Shown here one piece after another: positions 8,397 to 17,653 of a DNA stretch of 37,939 nucleotides (positions are counted from its first letter, which is position 1; every line of letters starts with the position of its first letter). The notes beneath the pieces were generated by a model that ran no database searches, was not told the DNA's origin, and was given only the letters and a program-made list of their open reading frames with translations. The stretch is from Betaproteobacteria bacterium. Its GTDB lineage: Bacteria; Pseudomonadota; Gammaproteobacteria; Burkholderiales; SG8-39. A program made the position numbers and the translations under genes. The stretch is taken from assembly GCA_947478805.1 (NCBI GenBank), contig CANJXQ010000021.1:1-37939 (forward strand), written 5' to 3'.

Positions 8397-9515
8397 ATGA
8401 TCGACATCACCACCATCAACTTCATCTGGCCGAGGATGCTGTGGCTGCTCGCGTCCCTGCCAGTGCTGGCGCTGGTCTACATGCTGATGGTTTGGCGGCG
8501 CGGCCGCGTCGGGCGCCGTTACATCAACCTGGAAATCGTGGGCGAATTGGCGGGCGCCGGCGCGGGCGGTGGCGGCAACATCGCCGGCCAATGGGCTGGT
8601 GCGAGTCGTACTCCCTCCCGCCTCGCGCGGTGGCGGCGCCACATCCCGCCGGTCCTGACCCTGCTGGCCCTTGGCGCGCTGATCTTCGCCATCTCCCGGC
8701 CGCAAGCCGTCATCCTGCTGCCCTCAAAGGTGGAAACCATCATGCTGGCCATCGACAATTCGGGCAGCATGCGCGCAACCGACGTGAAGCCCACGCGCAT
8801 GGGCGCGGCGCAAGCGGCCGCCAAGGCCTTCATGGAAGACCAGCCGCGCCAGATGCGGGTCGGCGTGGTGGGCGTGGCCGCCGCCGCCGTGGTGCAGACG
8901 CCCACCACCAACCGCGAGGATGTGGCGCAGGCCATCGACCGCTTGCAGCCGCAACGCGGCACTGCACTGGGCAGCGGCATCATCATCTCGCTGGCCACGC
9001 TGCTGCCCGGGCAAGGCATCGACGTGGCCAAGCTCACGGGCGAGGGCCAGCCGCCGCCCACCACGGTCGGCCCGCCCAAGCCGCCCGAGCCGAAGAAGCC
9101 GGTCGTGCCGAGCGGCTCCAACACGGCCTTGGCCATCGTGCTGGTCACCGACGGCCAGAGCAACACCGGGCCCGATCCGATCAAGGCGGCGGAAATCGCC
9201 GCCGAGCACGGCGTGCGCGTATTCACCGTCGGTATCGGCACGCCCGAGGGCACCACGCTCAGCGTCGACGGGTTTTCGCTGCGCGTTCGCCTTGATGAGG
9301 ACCAGTTGAAGAAGATCGCGACGACCACCAATGGCGAATACTTCCGCGCCAGCAGCGCCACCGACCTGGGCAAGATCTACAAGTACATCGGCGCGAAGAT
9401 GGCCATGGAGAAATCGCACATGACCGAGGTGACCGCACTTTTCATCGCCATCGGCGCCCTGATCGCCATGGTGTCGGGGCTGCTGTCGATGTCCTGGTAC
9501 AACCGCGTGGTCTGA
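8397..9515 (+). CDS. BatA/BatB-like VWA membrane protein
   Basis: A 372-residue protein with membrane segments at about 14-33, 85-101 and near the C-terminus (about 345-368), framing a VWA domain. The MIDAS motif DNSGS (D120, S122, S124) is intact. A Pro-rich loop (PPPTTVGPPKPPEPKKP) occurs in the position where the paralogue at 3788-4876 has a Gly-rich loop. A Gly-rich insert also follows the first membrane segment. It starts 9 bp after the DUF58 stop, so it is the last gene of the protease-MoxR-DUF58-VWA operon. Such proteins are the presumed periplasm-facing partners of MoxR. The TPR-containing BatB/BatC and BatD/BatE proteins usual in full Bat operons are not found here. Confidence 0.88.
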   Translation: MIDITTINFIWPRMLWLLASLPVLALVYMLMVWRRGRVGRRYINLEIVGELAGAGAGGGGNIAGQWAGASRTPSRLARWRRHIPPVLTLLALGALIFAISRPQAVILLPSKVETIMLAIDNSGSMRATDVKPTRMGAAQAAAKAFMEDQPRQMRVGVVGVAAAAVVQTPTTNREDVAQAIDRLQPQRGTALGSGIIISLATLLPGQGIDVAKLTGEGQPPPTTVGPPKPPEPKKPVVPSGSNTALAIVLVTDGQSNTGPDPIKAAEIAAEHGVRVFTVGIGTPEGTTLSVDGFSLRVRLDEDQLKKIATTTNGEYFRASSATDLGKIYKYIGAKMAMEKSHMTEVTALFIAIGALIAMVSGLLSMSWYNRVV

Positions 9516-9561
9516 GCGGCTGCCAACGACACGCTCTCTCACCACCGGGAAAGTCGACTCC

Positions 9562-11655
9562 GTGCGCAACAACCTGCAGCGGCTCTTCGAAGCCAGGGCC
9601 ATCGCCATCGTCGGCGCGTCCGAAAAAGGCATGTGGACCCGCCTCATGGTAGCCAACCACGGCATCTTCGGCTTCGATTCCCGGCAGTACCTGGTCAATC
9701 CGCGCTCGCCGACGGTGCTCGGCCTGCCGACTGTTGCCAGTTGCAAAGACATCGCCGACACGGTGGACGTTGCCTACATTGCCGTACCGCGTGCGGCGAC
9801 CTATGAAGCCCTGCAGGACGTAGCCGATGCCGGGATCCCGAATGCGTTGATCCTCACCAGCGGCTACGCCGAAGTCGGCGCAGAGGGCAAGCGCGACGAG
9901 GAGGAACTGGTCGCGTTCTCCCGACAACGCGGCATCACGTTGGTCGGACCCAATTGCCTCGGTTACATGAACCTTGCCCGCCGCACGGGCGTGACCTCGA
10001 TGACGCCGATGACGCCTCTCGTGCCGGGCGGTATCGCCATTGTTTCGCAGAGCGGCTCGACCACCATCGAAATCATGAATTTCGCGCAGCAGCAGTTTGC
10101 GGGTTATTGCTTCGCCATTGCACTGGGCAACGAGGCCATGGTCGATTGTGCAGACGTGATGGAATACCTCATCGACCTGCCTGAAGCCAAGTGCATCGTC
10201 ATGTTCCTGGAAACCATTCGCAACCCGCAGGCCTTCGTGGCGGCGGCAGCTCGCGCCCGGACGAACGGCAAGCCGATCGTGCTCGTCAAGCTTGGACGCA
10301 ATGAACTCTCGGGCGCCGTGGCGCAATCGCACACCGGGGCCCTGGTTGGCGACGACCGCATGTTCGACGCCATGTGCCATCGACACGGCTTGATCCGCGT
10401 GGCCACCGTGGAACGCGCAATCGCCACGGCGCAGGTCATTTCCAGCACCGGTCCGCTCAAGAAGCCCGGCGTTGCAATGGTCTCGATCTCCGGCGGCGCA
10501 TGCAGCCTGATTGCCGACCTGGCGGCCGATGCCGGGGTGCAGCTGCCCGCATTCTCCGACCGGACGCGTGCTGCGCTGGGTGCAGTGATGTCCGAATATG
10601 GCGCCATCCATAACCCCTTCGATGTCACCGGTGGCGCCGTGCAGAACCCCGGCATGTTCACGGACATCATTCGCATCATTTCCGAAGATCCTTCGGTTGG
10701 GTTGGTCGCAGCGGTAAACACCATTCCCCTCAAAGAGGAAAACGACAGGAATCCGGTGCTGCGTCATTCGATCCTGAAGGGCCTCCAGCAGGCAGGCGTC
10801 CCGGGTGGCATCGTGTCGCACTGCCTGCGCCCCATCACCGAATATTCCCGTGGCGTAGTGACGCGTGAATCCATCCCCTTTGTCGTCGGCGGATTCGAGC
10901 AGGCGTTGGACGCCTTTGCCAAGGCAGCCTGGTGGTCGGCGCAGTTGAAGGTTCCGGTTCTGGCCCCTGCTCCCGGGGCCGCGAGCCCTCCGGCCGAGAC
11001 TCGACCGGCTTGCGAACGTGCAACGCTCGAATGGTTGGCGAAATTTGGCGTGCCGGTGATACCGACGACACTCGCGCGCACGCCGGGTGAAGCCGTCGCT
11101 GCAGCACGGCGCATGGAAGGACCCGTGGCGCTCAAGATCGCCTCGCCTGACATTGCACACAAGACCGAAGCCGGTGGGGTGAAGCTCGACGTGTCGGGCG
11201 CCCCCGCAGTCGAGGCGGCATTCGAGACCATGATGGCCAGCATTGCTCGGCACGCACCCACGGCCCGCATCGATGGCGTGCTGGTGGTGCCCATGCGCGA
11301 TCGTCCGCTGGAACTCCTGGTGGGCACGCACCGCGACCCGCAATGGGGCCCTGCCATCCTGGTGGGACTGGGCGGCGTTTTGACCGAAGCGCTGAATGAC
11401 ACCTGCACGCGCCTGCTGCCGGTAGACAAGGCCGAAGTAAAGGAGATGCTGCTGTCGCTGCGTACGGCTGCGCTGCTCAAAGGATTTCGCGGCGCGCCAG
11501 CGGCGGACCTGGATGCGGTGGCCGACGCCGTGGTGAAGATCGGCGAAGCGGCCCTTGCACTCGGGCCCGGACTGCAGTCGCTCGAGGTCAATCCGCTTGT
11601 CGTCAACGGTTCGCGGGTGGAGGCACTGGATGCCCTTGCCGTGTGGACTGAATGA
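9562..11655 (+). CDS. ADP-forming acyl-CoA synthetase (acetate-CoA ligase family, fused alpha/beta)
   Basis: A 697-residue protein with both subunits of an NDP-forming acyl-CoA synthetase in one chain. In order: a CoA-binding Rossmann domain (about 5-130, IAIVGAS), a succinyl-CoA-synthetase-like domain with the phospho-accepting His in AQSHTGALVG (H257), a second CoA-ligase domain (about 305-445), and a C-terminal ATP-grasp domain (about 480-697) ending with LEVNPLVV, the usual metal-binding motif. It interconverts acyl-CoA + ADP + Pi and acid + CoA + ATP. The start is GTG at 9562, with GGGAAAG upstream. It begins 46 bp after the VWA gene and its stop overlaps the next start (ATGA), so it is translationally coupled to the acyl-CoA dehydrogenase. 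The acyl substrate is unknown. Confidence 0.9.
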   Translation: MRNNLQRLFEARAIAIVGASEKGMWTRLMVANHGIFGFDSRQYLVNPRSPTVLGLPTVASCKDIADTVDVAYIAVPRAATYEALQDVADAGIPNALILTSGYAEVGAEGKRDEEELVAFSRQRGITLVGPNCLGYMNLARRTGVTSMTPMTPLVPGGIAIVSQSGSTTIEIMNFAQQQFAGYCFAIALGNEAMVDCADVMEYLIDLPEAKCIVMFLETIRNPQAFVAAAARARTNGKPIVLVKLGRNELSGAVAQSHTGALVGDDRMFDAMCHRHGLIRVATVERAIATAQVISSTGPLKKPGVAMVSISGGACSLIADLAADAGVQLPAFSDRTRAALGAVMSEYGAIHNPFDVTGGAVQNPGMFTDIIRIISEDPSVGLVAAVNTIPLKEENDRNPVLRHSILKGLQQAGVPGGIVSHCLRPITEYSRGVVTRESIPFVVGGFEQALDAFAKAAWWSAQLKVPVLAPAPGAASPPAETRPACERATLEWLAKFGVPVIPTTLARTPGEAVAAARRMEGPVALKIASPDIAHKTEAGGVKLDVSGAPAVEAAFETMMASIARHAPTARIDGVLVVPMRDRPLELLVGTHRDPQWGPAILVGLGGVLTEALNDTCTRLLPVDKAEVKEMLLSLRTAALLKGFRGAPAADLDAVADAVVKIGEAALALGPGLQSLEVNPLVVNGSRVEALDALAVWTE

Positions 11656-13955
11656 GTGGACGCAATGAGTGGGCGCAACGAGCGATCGAAACGCGCAACA
11701 GGCAACCGGCGCGTGAAGGCATGAGCATGCTACCCGGCACCGAAGAACGCGCCATGCTGCGCGACGCAGTCCGCAGGCTTCTGCTGCAGGAGTGGCCACC
11801 GGAGCGCGCGGTTGCACTGGCGGCGAACCCGGATGAGGTGCTAAATGCCTGGCGCCTTCTCGCACGGCAGGGTTTGGCTTCGCTTGGCGGAGGCGCTGAG
11901 GGTGGCGGGTTGCGCGAACTGCTTGTTGCCATGCAGGAACTGGGACGCGCCCACTGCCCTGCTCCCCTGTTGCCCGCGTGGCTTGCCCATCGCGCATTGC
12001 AGGACCAGCCCGGCGCCAAGTCGCTGCTCGCGGGCATTGCAGGTGGTGAGATCGTTCCGGCCTGGAGCTTCGGCGCATGGTCGTGCGACCCGGGCACCGG
12101 CGCGTTGACCATTGACGGCGGGCATGTCGACGGCACGCTGGATTTCGTCGAGGACATGCCCACAGCCACACACCTTCTGCTGACGATCGGGACGCGCCTG
12201 GTGATCGTGGATCGCGCATCGGCTGGCCTGACGATCACCGCCACGCCGGGACTTGCCGTGCCGCCGCTGTCGCGCGTGGCGTTTTGCCGTAGCCCGGCCG
12301 TTCTGTTTGATCTGGACGCCCGTTCGATCGAGGCGCTGACGGAAGTCGCACGACTGGCACTGTTGTCCCGGGCCCAGGGTGCCGCGGAGCGCCCCTTCGA
12401 GTTGCTGGTGGATTACGTGAAAGTGCGCCACCAGTTCGGCCAGCCCATCGGGAGATTCCAGGCCATCCAGCACAAGCTTGCGGACAACCATGTACGCCTT
12501 TCCGCCGCGCGTCTGATGCTGGAAAACGCCGCAGAACAATTCGACCGACAGGCCGGCAACTGGCGCATGTTTGCCCATTCGGCGATCGCCTTCTGCGGCC
12601 CGACGCTGCGCCGCGCGGCGCTGGAAACCCAGCACGCGTTCGGCGCCATCGGCTATGCCGAGGAACATGAGGCGCCCCGCCATTTCCGGCGAGTGCATGC
12701 GGATACGGTGCGCCTGGGCGGCGTGCGCCAGGCCCGCGAGGCGCTGGCGAAACAGATCCTCGAGCGAGCGCAACCCTTGCCAGAATACGACCTCGGGAAC
12801 GCTGGCAACGCCTTTCGCGCCGAAGTGCGCGAATGGATGCAGCTGAACTGGGTGCAGGGCCACAAGGCCCGCTATGAAAGCCAACCTTTCGAGCAACGCA
12901 CCTGGGACGAGCCGTTCAGCCGCGCGCTCGGTGAGAAGGGCTGGCTGGGGCTGGCGCTTCCCAAGTCACTTGGCGGCCAGGAGCGCACGCCGCTCGAGCA
13001 ATATGCCTTTGGCGAGGAGATGGAGCGCGTCAGCGCCCCGCTCGCCGGTGCGCCCATCCAGCTGATGGCGATTGCGGCGCATGGAACCGAAGCTCAAAAG
13101 TCGAAGTGGATTCCCGCCATGCTGCGCGGGGAGGTTTCGTTTGGCCTGGGCTACAGCGAACCGGAGGCCGGCTCCGACCTCGCCTCGCTGCGCACGCGGG
13201 CCGTGCGCGACGGCAATGAATGGGTGATTACCGGCCAGAAGATCTGGACCTCGCAATGGATGGCCCGCTACATCTGGCTTGCCGCCCGCACCGATCCCGA
13301 CGCGAAACCCAAGCACGCCGGCATCAGCATGTTCATCGTGCCCACCGACTCGCCGGGCCTCACGGTGCGGCCGATGAAGGCGCTGCACGGCAAGACCTTC
13401 GCCACCGTGTTCTATGACGGCGTGCGGCTGCCAGCCGATGCACTGGTCGGCCCGGTCAATGGCGGATGGAAGGTCATCACCGGAGCGCTCGCCACGGAGC
13501 GCAACATCATGGGCGCCGTCGTGGCTCGCGTGGTGAGCGCGTTCGAACTGCTGGCGTCACACCTGCGCCAGCACCCGGATGGCAAGGCCCTGCAGGCCGA
13601 CGCCGCAGTGCGCGACCGGGTCGGCGAACTCGCCGCGGACATCGAAGCCGCGCGCCAGCTCATCGTGCACAGCGTGGCGTTGGCCGGGAACGACGAGACC
13701 GCCGGGGGAATGGAAAGCCTCGTGTGGTCCGCCATGAGCAAGGTTTTCTCGGGGGAACTCATGGAGCGCTTTGGTGAAACGGCGCTCGACATCCTCGGGC
13801 CCGGCGCGACGCTGGCCAAGGGCATCCCCGGGGCGGTACCCGACGGCTCGTTCGAACAGTTCCTGCGTCATTCCATCATGTATGTGGTGGGCGGAGGGAC
13901 CGCAGAGATACAGCGCAACGTCATTGCACAGCGCGGACTGGGACTGCCGAGATAA
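11652..13955 (+). CDS. Double acyl-CoA dehydrogenase (two ACAD domains fused)
   Basis: A 767-residue protein made of two acyl-CoA dehydrogenase domains (about 25-375 and 385-767), where a normal ACAD has about 380 residues. The first half carries VRHQFGQPIG (258-267), the FAD-contact motif of the C-terminal helical domain, but lacks the flavin-binding SEPEAGSD motif. The second half carries YSEPEAGSD followed by WVITGQKIW (497-525 region), but lacks an RxxFG motif. The second half ends in VGGGTAEIQR, with Gly748 where medium-chain ACADs have the catalytic Glu. The gene starts within the stop of the preceding ligase (ATGA). A later ATG at 11721 also fits the domain start, but its purine-rich stretch is too close. 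The likely reaction is alpha,beta-desaturation of an acyl-CoA in the same pathway as its neighbours. Confidence 0.88.
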   Translation: MSGRNEWAQRAIETRNRQPAREGMSMLPGTEERAMLRDAVRRLLLQEWPPERAVALAANPDEVLNAWRLLARQGLASLGGGAEGGGLRELLVAMQELGRAHCPAPLLPAWLAHRALQDQPGAKSLLAGIAGGEIVPAWSFGAWSCDPGTGALTIDGGHVDGTLDFVEDMPTATHLLLTIGTRLVIVDRASAGLTITATPGLAVPPLSRVAFCRSPAVLFDLDARSIEALTEVARLALLSRAQGAAERPFELLVDYVKVRHQFGQPIGRFQAIQHKLADNHVRLSAARLMLENAAEQFDRQAGNWRMFAHSAIAFCGPTLRRAALETQHAFGAIGYAEEHEAPRHFRRVHADTVRLGGVRQAREALAKQILERAQPLPEYDLGNAGNAFRAEVREWMQLNWVQGHKARYESQPFEQRTWDEPFSRALGEKGWLGLALPKSLGGQERTPLEQYAFGEEMERVSAPLAGAPIQLMAIAAHGTEAQKSKWIPAMLRGEVSFGLGYSEPEAGSDLASLRTRAVRDGNEWVITGQKIWTSQWMARYIWLAARTDPDAKPKHAGISMFIVPTDSPGLTVRPMKALHGKTFATVFYDGVRLPADALVGPVNGGWKVITGALATERNIMGAVVARVVSAFELLASHLRQHPDGKALQADAAVRDRVGELAADIEAARQLIVHSVALAGNDETAGGMESLVWSAMSKVFSGELMERFGETALDILGPGATLAKGIPGAVPDGSFEQFLRHSIMYVVGGGTAEIQRNVIAQRGLGLPR

Positions 13956-14005
13956 CCAGTGACCATTGACGACATCGCGATGCCCTACCGAGAGGAGAAA
14001 CAAGC

Positions 14006-16408
14006 TTGAACGCAACCATCGATCCAGTCACGCCGGTCATCATCGGCGTGGGCCAGTTTACCGAGCGCGTGGATGCACCTGACTACCAGGGCCTGCCCCC
14101 CTATGCGGTCGCGGCCGAAGCGGCCAGGGAAGCATTTGCGGACGCCCTCTCCCGGGATGCGGCCGGGGCGCTGGAGGCGCTGGGCAGCCATGTCGACGCC
14201 ATCGCCACCACGCGCACTTTCGAGGATTCCGCCTTCGGCCCCGGACCTTTCGGCCGCAGCGACAACTACCCGCGTTCCATCGCCAAGTGCCTGGGCATCA
14301 GCCCGCGGCTGGCCGTCTGGGAGACCTCCAGCGGCGATTCGCCGCAACGCCTGGTCAACGAATTCTGCCAGCGCATCGCCTCGGGCGAACTGCGCATGGC
14401 ACTCCTTGCCGGTGGCGAGGCCATCTCGTCGATGCGCAAGCTCGCCGCCGACGGCAAGAAACCCGACTGGAGCGACTCGCCTGGCGGCAGCGTCGAGGAC
14501 CGCGGCGCGCAGGTCAAGCGCGTCCGCTACCAGCTCATGCACCGCGTCGTCGGCGCGCCCCCGGGCTATGCCCTGCTCGAAAACGCCAGACGCGCGCGCC
14601 GCAACCAGTCGCGCGCGGAGTACGAGCGCGAGATGGGCCGCCTGTTTGCGCCTTTCACCAAGCTGGCGGCCACCAATCCGCACTCGTCCTCGAAGCAGCG
14701 CGCCTACACCGGCGAAGAGCTCTTTGCAGTCAACGAGCGCAATCGCATGATCGCCTCACCCTACCCGCGCCTGGTGGTGGCGCGCGACCAGGTGAACCAG
14801 GGCGCCGCCATTCTCATTGCCTCCATCGAGACTGCACGCGCCCTCGGCATCCCGGAGTCCAAGTGGGTGTACCTGCACGGCCATGCACAGGCGCATGAGC
14901 GCGCGCTGCTCGAGCGGGCGGACCTCGGCGCATCGCCCGCCGCGCAGCGTGTGGCCGAAGCCGCGCTCACAGCAGCCGGGGCCGGCGTCGCCGACATGGC
15001 CTGCTTCGACTTCTACAGCTGCTTTCCGATTGCCGTCTCCAATGTCGCCTGCGACCGGCTCGGCCTGTCGCCGGAGGACCCGCGCAAACTCACCGTGACC
15101 GGCGGCCTGCCCTTCTTCGGTGGCCCAGGCAACAACTACTCAATGCACGCGGTGGCCAGCGTTGTTGAAAAACTGCGCGACAAACCCGGCACATACGGCT
15201 TCGTGGGAGCCAACGGCGGCATCCTTTCCAAGTACGCCGCGGGCGTGTACTCCACGCGGCCCGTTCCCCTGCGTCGTTTCGACAGCCGTCATATCCAGGC
15301 CGCCATCGATGCCCTTCCCGCACCCGCCGTCAACCATGAACCCGAGGGCTGGGGCCGGATCGAGACCTACACGGTGGTATATGGCAAGAGTGAACCAACG
15401 CACGCCATCGTCATCGGCCGGCTGGAGGCAACCGGGGAGCGCTTCATCGCGGTCACGTTCGACGAGGACAAAGCCACGCTGGAGCGCCTGGTGCGCGAGG
15501 ATCCGCTCGCTGAGCCTGGCGGCGCCCGCATCCATGTGCAGTTCACGCCGGCCTGCAACCGTTTCTGCTTCACGCTGGACGAAGCGCGCGCCCTGAACCC
15601 GCCTGAGCCCGCGGGCTTTCGCGACCAGTACGAGTTCGTGAAGGTCGAGCGCGACGGGCACCTGCTCATCGTCACCATCAACCGGCCCGAGGTGCGCAAC
15701 TGCCTGCATTCCCCGGCCCACTACGAACTCGAGTCGATCTGGGATGCCTTCGAGGCCGACCGCGAACTGTGGGTGGCCATCCTCACCGGCGCGGGCAGTG
15801 CCGCTTTCTGCGCGGGGGCCGACCTGAAGTACGTCGCCGAGCAGACCAAGCTCGGCAAGCCCTTCTACAACCCCAAGTCCGGGTTTGGCGGCTTCGTGCG
15901 CCGCGAGCGAACCAAGCCCGTCATTGCCGCAGTGAACGGCTATGCCATGGGCGGCGGCACGGAACTGTGCCTCGCGAGCGATCTCGTCGTCGCCGATGAG
16001 ACCGCGCAATTTGCCCTGTCCGAGGTCAAGGTGGGCGTCATTGCCGGCGCGGGCGGCGTGATCCGGCTGCCGCGGCAGATTCCGCCGAAGGTGGCGAACG
16101 AACTCATTTTCACGGGGCGTCGCATGAGCGCGGCAGAAGCCAAGTCCTATGGACTGGTCAATCGCATCACGGCGCCGGGCGAGGCGCTGGCCGGTGCGCT
16201 AACCCTCGCCGCGGAAATCCTCGAGGGCTCGCCCACGTCGGTGCGGCTGTCCATACGGATGCGCTCGCAGTCCGCGCGCCACGCCGCCGAGGCAGACGCC
16301 ATGGCAGACTACTACGACGCCATCGACGAGCTGATTTCCAGCGAGGACTTTGCAGAGGGACCGAAGGCCTTTGCGCAAAAGCGCAAGCCCGAGTGGAAGA
16401 ACCGCTGA
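14006..16408 (+). CDS. Thiolase-like (TLP1-type) protein fused to enoyl-CoA hydratase
   Basis: An 800-residue fusion. Residues 1-430 resemble the acetyl-CoA acetyltransferase-like, SCP2-type thiolases. Residues about 435-530 (around GWGRIETYTVVYG at 449) look like the extra C-terminal domain of type 1 thiolase-like proteins. Residues about 542-800 are a crotonase domain. In the thiolase part the usual nucleophilic Cys region reads ETSSGDSPQ, the final CxG region reads VGANGG, and a His is kept in NNYSMHA (H381); both catalytic Cys are absent. In the crotonase part both hydratase glutamates are present (GGGTE E653 and LSEV E673, spaced 20 as in rat mitochondrial hydratase). The start is TTG at 14006 with an excellent AGAGGAG at about 8 nt. 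It probably follows the dehydrogenase in an operon (50 bp gap). The hydratase role is likely; the thiolase-like activity is uncertain. Confidence 0.88.
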   Translation: MNATIDPVTPVIIGVGQFTERVDAPDYQGLPPYAVAAEAAREAFADALSRDAAGALEALGSHVDAIATTRTFEDSAFGPGPFGRSDNYPRSIAKCLGISPRLAVWETSSGDSPQRLVNEFCQRIASGELRMALLAGGEAISSMRKLAADGKKPDWSDSPGGSVEDRGAQVKRVRYQLMHRVVGAPPGYALLENARRARRNQSRAEYEREMGRLFAPFTKLAATNPHSSSKQRAYTGEELFAVNERNRMIASPYPRLVVARDQVNQGAAILIASIETARALGIPESKWVYLHGHAQAHERALLERADLGASPAAQRVAEAALTAAGAGVADMACFDFYSCFPIAVSNVACDRLGLSPEDPRKLTVTGGLPFFGGPGNNYSMHAVASVVEKLRDKPGTYGFVGANGGILSKYAAGVYSTRPVPLRRFDSRHIQAAIDALPAPAVNHEPEGWGRIETYTVVYGKSEPTHAIVIGRLEATGERFIAVTFDEDKATLERLVREDPLAEPGGARIHVQFTPACNRFCFTLDEARALNPPEPAGFRDQYEFVKVERDGHLLIVTINRPEVRNCLHSPAHYELESIWDAFEADRELWVAILTGAGSAAFCAGADLKYVAEQTKLGKPFYNPKSGFGGFVRRERTKPVIAAVNGYAMGGGTELCLASDLVVADETAQFALSEVKVGVIAGAGGVIRLPRQIPPKVANELIFTGRRMSAAEAKSYGLVNRITAPGEALAGALTLAAEILEGSPTSVRLSIRMRSQSARHAAEADAMADYYDAIDELISSEDFAEGPKAFAQKRKPEWKNR

Positions 16409-16454
16409 CCGCGCCGACCGCCGCAATCACAAGACAACGAGGAGGATGCACAAG

Positions 16455-17570
16455 ATGAAGACCGCTATCACCGAGATGTTCGGCATCGACCTGCCGATCT
16501 TTGGTTTCTCGCATTGCCGCGATGTCGTCGCTGCAGTCACCCGCGCCGGCGGCATGGGCGTGCTGGGCGGCTCGGGCTTCAGCGCCGAGCACCTGGAGGA
16601 GGAACTGCGCTGGCTGGACGAGCATACCGATGGCAAGCCGTACGGCATCGACCTGCTCATGGCCAGCAAGTACGACCGCGGCATCCAGCAGCAGAAACTC
16701 AACATCGACGAGATATTGCCGGCAACCCACGTGGAGTTCGTGCGCAAGGCGCTGGATGCCGCGGGCATTCCCCGGCTCCCGGACGACAACGGGCGCGAAG
16801 CGGTGATCGAGCGCATCCGCAATGTCAACATGACCCCAGACGATGCCGGCGAGCTGCTCGAAGTGGCGTTTCGCCACCCCATGATCAAGATGTACGTGAA
16901 TGCGCTGGGTGTCACCCCCACTGACGTAGTGGAGGCCTGCCACGCTCGCGGCATCAAGGTCGGCGCCATGATCGGACAGGTTGCGCATGCAAGGAAGCAG
17001 ATCGCCGCGGGCTGTGACTTCCTCGTGGCACAGGGCACCGAGGCCGGCGGGCACACCGGGCCCATTGCCTCGATGATCCTGTGGCCGCAGATTGTCGATG
17101 TCGCCGGCCCGAATATTCCGGTGCTTGCTGCAGGAGGCGTCGGCAGTGGCCGCCAGATGGCGGCCGCGCTTGCACTGGGAACCGCCGGCGTGTGGTGCGG
17201 CTCCATTTGGCTGGGCAGCAAGGAAAGCGACGCATCCCCCGAGTTGAAGGAGCGCCTGTTTGCCGCGCGGTCGGAAGACGCGCGCCAGACCACCGGGATG
17301 ACCGGCGCGCAGTGCCGGGTGCTCACGAGCAAGATGACCGACCTCTGGGCCCAGCCCGATGCGCCAAAGCCCCTGCCGAAGCCCGCGCATGCCTATCTCA
17401 TGATCGAGCCCCGCATGCGCGTCGCCCGGTCCAGGAACAAGGAGTGGCTCAGCCACGCCGTCGGACAGATTGTCGGCGACATGAAGCAAGAGTCGACAGT
17501 GCGCCAGATCATCCAGGAAATGCTGGAAGGCTATGCGAACGCCATGGAGCGGGTGAACAGCGCTGTCTGA
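16455..17570 (+). CDS. Nitronate monooxygenase / 2-nitropropane dioxygenase-like flavoprotein
   Basis: A 371-residue FMN-dependent TIM-barrel protein of the NMO/2-nitropropane dioxygenase family. Visible features are the N-terminal PIFGFSHCRDVVAAVTRAGGMGVLGG segment typical of the family (short pieces at 14-39), the EAGGHTG motif with the likely catalytic H200, and the FMN phosphate-binding AAGGVGSG. I chose the ATG at 16455 because GAGGAGG lies at the correct distance; an ATG 9 nt earlier is too close to it. It follows the hydratase fusion by 46 bp. Members of this fold include nitronate monooxygenases and NAD(P)H:quinone or enoyl reductases. Inside a CoA-catabolism cluster it may act on a CoA ester or quinone rather than a nitro compound; that is inference. 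Confidence 0.86.
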   Translation: MKTAITEMFGIDLPIFGFSHCRDVVAAVTRAGGMGVLGGSGFSAEHLEEELRWLDEHTDGKPYGIDLLMASKYDRGIQQQKLNIDEILPATHVEFVRKALDAAGIPRLPDDNGREAVIERIRNVNMTPDDAGELLEVAFRHPMIKMYVNALGVTPTDVVEACHARGIKVGAMIGQVAHARKQIAAGCDFLVAQGTEAGGHTGPIASMILWPQIVDVAGPNIPVLAAGGVGSGRQMAAALALGTAGVWCGSIWLGSKESDASPELKERLFAARSEDARQTTGMTGAQCRVLTSKMTDLWAQPDAPKPLPKPAHAYLMIEPRMRVARSRNKEWLSHAVGQIVGDMKQESTVRQIIQEMLEGYANAMERVNSAV

Positions 17571-17653
17571 TTTGCCGATAGGCTGATCCGAAGGGTCGAA
17601 CCATCTAGGGGTGCGCACGGTTGCAGCGCCCCACTTTGAAGGAATACCGAACC

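Noticed and set aside
9442-12219. Minus-strand open frame of 925 codons
   Set aside because: It opposes the ADP-forming ligase and the start of the dehydrogenase, both with clear domains. Its Arg/His-rich translation shows no domain.
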